DNA of 64,000 nt, taken from positions 675,435-739,434 of the forward strand of contig RHPI01002262.1 of NCBI GenBank assembly GCA_009103225.1. The letters are read 5' to 3'. The notes beneath the pieces are model-generated. The model did not search any database, was not told the origin of the DNA, and saw only the letters and a program-made list of their open reading frames with translations. This document shows positions 56,698 to 64,000 of this stretch, in pieces. The stretch's first letter is position 1; each line of letters begins with the position of its first letter. This stretch comes from Chlorokybus atmophyticus. Its lineage: Eukaryota; Streptophyta; Chlorokybophyceae; Chlorokybales; Chlorokybaceae. The translations under genes and the position numbers were made by a program.

Positions 56698-59600
56698 CAC
56701 CTGGAGGAAGCGGCCAGCAACAATCTCCCATTGGCCAACACCATTCTCGAGTGCGTTGCGAATCTGCTTGCCAGTCATGCGCTTCGCGACGACATAGTTA
56801 CCGAACGGGAACGCCGTCAACACCTGTTCACGCCTGATGGTTCCCGGCAGTATTGATGCGCGGATGCCTCCACCATTTGTGACAGCCACCTCAAAACGGT
56901 CCGTTGAGCTCCTGTACAAATGTCGCAATCACAACAATCAGCACTCTCAGCACAAGGCTGCCAACATGCACACACGATGTGCGTGGTCATTGTGCACACG
57001 CGCGAGCATACATATGCACAACACTCTGCAGACAACAATGCTGTACTTGAATGGTTGCAGCAGCGCCTCAGCAGACAAGTCCCCGAAGTTGGTCTCCCGC
57101 TGCCTAACCTGGTAATACATCCCAACACGAGTCAGCACGCGTGCACACATACATACATGATAAGGTGATCACACTGTCATGCAGCACCTGTGGCCGTTCA
57201 GCATCAAGCAGCACTTCAGTAGAGCCAAGCACTTCACCGGACGTGGCACGCACAGGGCCGGCGAGGGTCTCGATCAGAGCGTTGGTCTCCGCGTCCATTG
57301 CAACATTGTTGGAAGACCCACTGCACAAGGTGTTGAGACTTTAGGAGGATGTTTTACAAGTAACAGTTGGGTAACAGGTTGAGTGGTCAATGGACACATG
57401 TATGTACCTGCCACCCATGAGTATTGGTGCATCGGTATAGGTAAGAAGGTCTCCACTGTCGTCAAATGTGAGCGTGATCTTGCCCATGTACCGACTGGCA
57501 AAGAAAGCCTGTTGGAATGACACATGTAAGTGTATGTGTGCATGCGAGTGCACGCAATTATGTCTGCGTGCAGGAGTGCATATTTAGGCGCACACACAAA
57601 CACGTAAGTGCATGTGTGCCAATTGTGCGTGTATGCGTGCACATACGCGAATGTGTGCGTGCACGAGCGCAGATGAAGGTACGCTTAAGCACGTGTGCGA
57701 TGCGCGCGCGCACACATGCGTACGTGAAAGATAGTATATATGTGTTGTTGTGCGTAAGTGTATGCACTTGGTCGACCATCCATGCTTTCTTGACTGAACC
57801 AAGTACATCTATCAGCAATACTCACCTGGTAGATGGGAATCTGCTTGCCGGCTTCCACGTTAGATGCCACAACAGTCGGGTACCCGCCCGAAGATGTGTC
57901 CACAGCACCCGTGGCAGTGTTGAGCACAGGAGGAGACCCAGAGTCGAGGAATGTGTGGGAATGACCCCCAATGACCAGATCAATTCCAGGCACTTGGGGT
58001 GCGAGGGCCTGGTCTTCAGCGTAGCCAATGTGCGTCAGGGCGATGACGATGTTGACACCGTTGCTTTTCAGGTCCGCTGCGCATTTGGTGAGAGCGGGAA
58101 CGTAGTCGTTGAACTGCACAGTCGGGCCGCCGGAGGACGAGTATGCTGTCTCCGTCGTGGTCAAGCCGCACACGCCAACCTTGACACGCGTGGGACCAAC
58201 CTCGAATGTCGTTGAAGGGCGGATAAGACCTGGGCGTGACAAATGGGTGTATGTGACTGTAGATTGGTAACAGGTGTACCGTATGTGTGCACGTGTGCAT
58301 TTGCGCATACCGAGATATGCACTACATGCATGCGGTGGCGAACTGCACTCGTGCTTACAGGTCACCACTAAACAAAGACACAACATTCTCTGTACAAGCT
58401 CTCAACACGTGTACACCACTCCTGAGTACACCAAGACTTGTTCTCACTGCTGAGCACATACACGCGCGTTTCACAAAGGTTGTGGCTTAACAGAAGAGAG
58501 TATTCAGTATGTTGGAATGCGTTCTGTTGGACCATGGACCATGGACAGCATATGCGGCACAAACTCTCACCGCTAAGGGGAGAACCGGGGGTGACGTCAA
58601 TGTTGGCGCTGATGACAGGGAAAGCTTTGGCGCCCGTGGTGACGTTGCGGATGTACTGTGCAAGAACCTCGGGTCCCTTGTCAAACTCATGGTTGCCAAG
58701 CGTCTGCACAGCACCCAAGGAGTTGGTGCATGCATATTCATGCGAGTGCTCGTGGATGCATGCGTGCACTTGTGCATAGCTGTGCTTACATGACTTTATG
58801 CATGTGTGTGCGTGCACATGTTTGTAGACGCTTGTGTGAGCGCATACACCTGTGCATTGGCGTATACATGCTATGGTGTGTGCCAGTGTATGTGCATGCA
58901 GATACGTATGTGTGTACAAGTTTGTATTCCTGCGTGTGTGTGTGCAAGTGTGTATGTGGATGCGCACTTGCATGCATTCTTGTGTTAAATTTCTTGACTG
59001 TGGCATACCATAGCTTGCACACCAAGGAGTGGCTGGAAAGAGGCCGCTTCATAACCATTGTACGCAATGCTCCACAGTGTGCCTGACGTTAGAACCACAT
59101 GTTTATGGCACTCCAGTTCCCCGCATGCAAGGCTGCAACATGGAGCAAGAAACTGACACCAACATGTGACTTGCTCTCTCCAGGTGGAATGTTCTGTCAA
59201 CAAAACCGTACCTGTGAACTGGTCGCCGGCGTCGAGCACAAGCACAGGCTCAGTCGCAGCGGCCGTGATGTCCTTCGCCTGCCCACCAAAACAGTTGGTC
59301 AGTTAGTGCAGAAGCTAATGTGCAAATGGAAGTATTTCACAGCAGTCCATCAGCACGTAGATTGGTGGTAGACGCCCGCACGTAATAGTTCAGTGATACA
59401 GTGGTTGAAGAGGAATGGTTGAGTAGAGGACCAAACAAGTAGCAGACAGCAGTTCAGCATTGTTCACAGCACACACGCGCAGTAGCTAACAAGAGCGGTC
59501 ATTCGAATATATATATATATATATAGTGAACTATATATATATATATATATATATGTATATAGTTTACAAGAAACTGGTAGAGGCAAAACTAATTACTGTC

Positions 59601-60000
59601 AAGTACGCAGCAACACTGGCGAGTAAGGTAATTCACCCTTGTGTTCACCAAATCCAACTCACCTGATCAGTTAACAAGACTCAGTTCGGTACTAGCTGGA
59701 CACCTGAACTAGTACTACTTGATCACACCTTCCAGTGGTTTTTTCACCCTACAGTAGTAGTTGAAAGTGGTTATCACTCTAGTGAAGGCTTTGCACTCAA
59801 TGTACCTGTTGGACGAGGCGGGCGTAGCCGCCATAGCACAGACCGGCGTCGGCGGAGGCGGCGGGGCAGGCGTTGGCAGCCGAGTCGGCCTGCTCAATCC
59901 TGGCATGCACGTCGTTGATGTGCACGATCGTGAAGGTGAAGTCTGCCGCCGCTGGCGCCAGCACCAGCAGCAGCAGCAGGCAACAGCTGCTTAGAGCCAT
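54342..60000 (-). CDS. Secreted 5'-nucleotidase with HYR-like domain and Cys-rich tail, 15 exons, 867 aa
   Basis: Exons from 60,000-59,806 to 54,593-54,342 (others 59,278-59,212, 59,082-59,009, 58,703-58,571, 58,229-57,826, 57,508-57,408, 57,320-57,188, 57,108-57,047, 56,911-56,701, 56,512-56,370, 56,177-55,900, 55,658-55,374, 55,244-55,123 and 55,039-54,896) total 2,604 nt in perfect phase. A signal peptide (MALSSCCLLLLLVLAPAAA) leads to a UshA/CD73-type metallophosphoesterase: NDVH (29-32), GDQFTG (83-88), GNHEFD (115-120), THIG (222-225) and GGHSH (244-248). The C-terminal nucleotidase domain follows, with NGGGIR. Then come a Pro/Thr/Ala linker, a HYR-like beta domain (FPTGTTIVTFTASS) and an all-Cys tail without a GPI-type hydrophobic end. 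Likely extracellular or periplasmic nucleotide scavenging for phosphate. Substrate is inferred from family. Confidence 0.92.
56536..56694. repeat. (GA)n microsatellite in nucleotidase intron 9
   Basis: About 80 GA units with an N at 56,613, so the true length is unknown. It lies wholly between exons 9 and 10; the repeat-encoded Arg/Glu and Ser/Leu frames are not proteins. Confidence 0.97.
59506..59561. repeat. AT dinucleotide palindrome in nucleotidase intron 1
   Basis: Two (AT)n runs separated by GTGAAC form a self-complementary tract of about 55 bp. Confidence 0.9.
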
Positions 60001-61485
<1,485 letters not shown>

Positions 61486-61803
61486 CTAAAATGCTTTAAA
61501 CCTTGCTGGGTTGCCTTCATCCATATTGTAACCTTTGCACCCTCGAGAGTCGTATTGGGCGATATACCTAGCTTCTAACCAATCTATTCGCGCCTTGCAA
61601 TGTCCTTCATCTAAGACTTCCAACTGCACTTGCTCTTCAAAAGGCTTACTGCTATCTAAGTTAGGCAACATTTTCTTAGGTGGGTGTTTACAAGGTTCCT
61701 TATAACGCCGACCTGGGTGGCTACTTTGACCGATATATACTTTCTGTGTTGCCACATGCGTCAACTTGTAGACAAACTTCACACCTTTGTTTATGGGTTG
61801 CAT
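61486..61803 (-). CDS. GIY-YIG endonuclease-like domain protein
   Basis: This 105-aa frame carries VYKLTHVATQKVYIGQSSHP, with the Y-K-L and Y-I-G halves, followed by Arg (GRRY), a central hydrophobic block ending QLEVLDE, the Glu in WLEARYIAQY and a closing GYNMDEGNP. This is the order of GIY-YIG single-domain nucleases of large DNA viruses, phages and mobile introns. It lies at the 3' end of a spliced minus-strand gene (61,870-62,933), but in a different frame, so it may be that gene's last domain after a frameshift or a separate gene. It differs clearly from SLX1. Confidence 0.7.
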   Translation of the reverse strand: MQPINKGVKFVYKLTHVATQKVYIGQSSHPGRRYKEPCKHPPKKMLPNLDSSKPFEEQVQLEVLDEGHCKARIDWLEARYIAQYDSRGCKGYNMDEGNPARFKAF

Positions 61804-61869
61804 ACGTTTTTTGAGGTACGTGCAGAGGCCCTGATGTTGGTGTTGGCATTGATGCTGTTTCTTGCTGCC

Positions 61870-62933
61870 GAGGATCGCAGGATCATCTGGACCTCATTGT
61901 TTACCTGCAAAGAACAATGTTACTATGAATGTTGCAGTACACATTCGAGAATGATGTTGAATATGGTGACATATATGTGTAGCGAAGTAGAAGCAAGGAA
62001 ACAGACAACGGGTAAAGGATAAGAAGCAAGGGAGCCAATGCAAAAGCAGAAGTGTAACAAAAGATGGAATGACTACATGGGTTCTGACTTGATGTGCCGA
62101 TTGTTATTGGAACTCTGCTACCGTAGCAGCGTGACGCAACCAAAGCATTCTTATGTCATCGCGACTAATCTTGACAAGCACAGTAATCCCATCATCAACT
62201 TGGATAACAACACACCTCATTGGCAGCAACATTTGCTACTAGAGCTTCCCTTGGGTCTGCTTTATTGATTTGCTCAATGGTTTTTTCTGCTTTTCCTTGC
62301 GACATGAAACGCGCTGTCTCCCAATTGCAAACTTTGCGAACGTGCACCAGCTCGAACACCTATGAAACATCTGTTAACTACAGGTGCTTTGGCCAAGTGT
62401 CATATTGATACATACCAGATTAGCGTAAATTGGCTCTGCATTATCAGGAAGTTCTGGGTTGTCCTTGCGCATCAGAGTGTCCCACAACTTATAAGCTACT
62501 TGGCGCTTCAGGTCATCAAAAATGTCGATGCCGAGCTTTCTAAGGTAGTGAATGCATGTTCCTGCACATACTTGCATCAGTTAACATGCACCACAGTGTG
62601 TAAGTGTACATTTACCGCTTCTCACAATTTGCAATGGAGTCCCTGTGGTTTATGCGAAACTCTTGAGCTCTCTCTTTGGCGAATTAACTTATCGGCCTCT
62701 GGCTTGGAGAATAGCCCCTCAACCTTGTCGGGAGTGATTCCTGTTGAGTCACATACTACCATTTGTTTCGCTGTCAGCGGACGACCAGGCGCATCACCTC
62801 CAGAGCTACTGGTACGTGGACGCTTAGAGCCAGGTTCGTCGTTGGAAATTGGAGCGTGGAGTCTCTCGAACAGGTCTTTTCCGTTAAAGTCCATGCTGTC
62901 AACCAGGTGCATTGTCAATGTAACGCTCGCCAA
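61870..62933 (-). CDS. Hypothetical spliced gene upstream of the GIY-YIG ORF
   Basis: Exon-like pieces: 62,933 to about 62,690 (starts MASVTLTMHLVDSMDFNGKD, includes SKRPRTSSSGG, a possible nuclear signal); about 62,563-62,417 (LRKLGIDIFDDLKRQVAYKL, donor GTATGT); 62,359-62,217 (VFELVHVRKVCNWETARFMS, donor GTGTGT); and 61,907 onward (VNNEVQMILRSSAAR). Phase within the first exon is unresolved: a better helical frame (KERAQEFRINHRDSIANCEK) starts after a +1 shift near 62,685. No known domain. It may form one protein with the GIY-YIG domain. Confidence 0.4.
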
Positions 62934-63356
62934 CGTGTTGACTCACAGAGCTCGAAATTAAACAGAGGCAAACTGAGCCACGTAGTTACATGTGTCGAGC
63001 TGAGGTGACAGTTTCCGACGATGGGTAGGTGTCTGAGGCAGGTGATGCGACAGGCATGTATGCACAGTGGCCTGCGACTTGACGTTTCAACTGGTGTATA
63101 TTTATAGCAGCGCTAGATATATTACTAATGTATATCTGCGTGGCAAGGAAAAGGGTCTGCATCGGCAGAACACCACGTGCTAAGCCATGCCGCAATGCGA
63201 TTGGTGAGAAGAGATGATGGGATGGAGGAGATGATTGCATACAAAGCATGGTTTGATGACGGGTGATACGGCAATTAACTAAATGTGCCCTGTCATCGAA
63301 CTAAACAATGTGTACAGTGTGGTCATGAGATGCAATTCATGTTACGCGACATGGTC

Positions 63357-63610
63357 CAATATCATCGAACATGGAACCATATAACGCCATGTTGTGCAAC
63401 ATCGTTTATACATGCTCAAACATCATGCCATATGCGTTGATATCAAACAACGTTGTGCAACATCGTACCATGTCGCCTAAAGCAATATCGTCCAACTTGG
63501 AACCATGTAGTGCAATGTTGTGCAACATCGATTACACATGCTCAAACATCTGCAATATGCGTCGATATCAAACAACGTTGCGCAACATCGTATCATATCG
63601 CCAAAATGAT
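63357..63610. repeat. Two tandem units of about 126 bp
   Basis: TGGAACCAT, TTGTGCAACATCG, ACATGCTCAAACATC, ATATGCGT-GATATCAAACAA and GCAACATCGTA recur in order at a 126-bp offset. Confidence 0.85.
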
Positions 63611-63664
63611 GCAACATATGTCACACCATTGCGCAACACCAACTGGACTTACTGGTTATCAATG

Positions 63665-64000
63665 TCAATCCCCAGGAACGGGCGTCATCTCTTCAGGGCG
63701 CGGCAAACGCGTCAGCCATAAATAGGCCATGTTTGTCACACGCGACAACGCCACATACCACAATTTAGGAGCAAAAGCTTTCTGCATGTGGACAACAGTA
63801 GTTGATTGTAGCGTTGCACCTTGACACTTGTGCACTGTCATTGCATACGCTAGCTGCAAAGGAAACACAGCTTTGTAGTACGTTTTGCCTTGAAACGTTG
63901 TTGTTTGCTGTATTGTTTGACGCATCCACATGGGTTCTGCCAAGTGATCAAATGTAACTTGTATACTGCTTACATTACCTTTGTAGTATCTGAACTGCGT
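63665..64000 (-). CDS. Pif1-family DNA helicase, C-terminal end (partial)
   Basis: The frame is open from the window edge to a TGA at 63,665. FPLQLAYAMTVHKCQGATL is the conserved Pif1/RecD 'pl.laya.TvHKsQG.Tl' motif and LWYVALSRV the following 'yValSRv' motif. The upstream residues fit the 'N G..g.v..i.v.F' beta barrel. Pif1-like helicases of this kind in algae often come from Helitrons or large DNA viruses. The 5' part lies outside the window. The protein ends soon after the last motif, so the C-terminus looks natural. Confidence 0.85.
   Translation of the reverse strand, partial: TQFRYYKGNVSSIQVTFDHLAEPMWMRQTIQQTTTFQGKTYYKAVFPLQLAYAMTVHKCQGATLQSTTVVHMQKAFAPKLWYVALSRVTNMAYLWLTRLPRPEEMTPVPGD

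Noticed and set aside
56487-56928. Frames of dozens of Arg-Glu or Ser-Leu pairs
   Set aside because: Products of the intronic (GA)n tract; real nucleotidase exons lie on either side.

Overview
The window looks like nuclear DNA of a green alga. Host genes are rich in GT-AG introns, many starting GTGAGT or GTAAGT and ending GCAG. They include gamma-tubulin, a PASTICCINO1-type FKBP found in the plant lineage, a carnosine N-methyltransferase and SLX1. No bacterial operons, tRNA, rRNA or CRISPR array were found. Single N characters at 4772, 5294, 15584, 46164, 56613 and 61236 are assembly joins, and several sit in duplicated or microsatellite sequence.

Left part (1-22,900) is a mobile-element landscape. 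A decayed Plavaka/KDZ-like transposase end (344-1293) converges on an intact, intronless 576-aa cytosine-5 DNA methyltransferase (1497-3227) with a Cys-rich N-terminus and a Tudor-like segment. Next come two head-to-tail, partly deleted copies of an unusual gene joining an OTU cysteine-protease domain to a C-terminal RING-like finger (3705-11,543, minus strand). One copy is split by a 3,140-bp hAT transposon (7727-10,866) with perfect 17-bp terminal inverted repeats and an 8-bp target duplication; the other copy keeps the empty site. A divergent pair of unrecognised spliced genes follows (12,210-15,009). After that lies a glycosyltransferase-like gene whose 3' end is repeated as a nearly perfect 1,506-bp tandem duplication (18,269-21,280).

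Central part (24,900-40,131) is gene-dense host DNA. Reconstructed genes are a 400-aa coiled-coil protein (minus, 10 exons), CARNMT1 (plus, 13 exons, 437 aa), SLX1 (minus, about 585 aa) and PAS1 (plus, 15 exons, 578 aa). The first two are divergent with only 82 bp between start codons; SLX1 and PAS1 are divergent with 343 bp between. In every junction checked the reading phase is kept, which is the main support for these models.

Right part: 40,132-48,594 is poor in genes and holds palindromes, two MITE-like elements of about 465 bp and a truncated Helitron/Pif1-like ORF. Gamma-tubulin (48,595-50,526; 475 aa) and a secreted 5'-nucleotidase fused to a HYR-like domain and a Cys-rich tail (54,342-60,000; 15 exons, 867 aa) are the last clear host genes. 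The right edge carries a GIY-YIG endonuclease-like ORF and the end of a Pif1-family helicase running off the window, probably another mobile or virus-derived segment.
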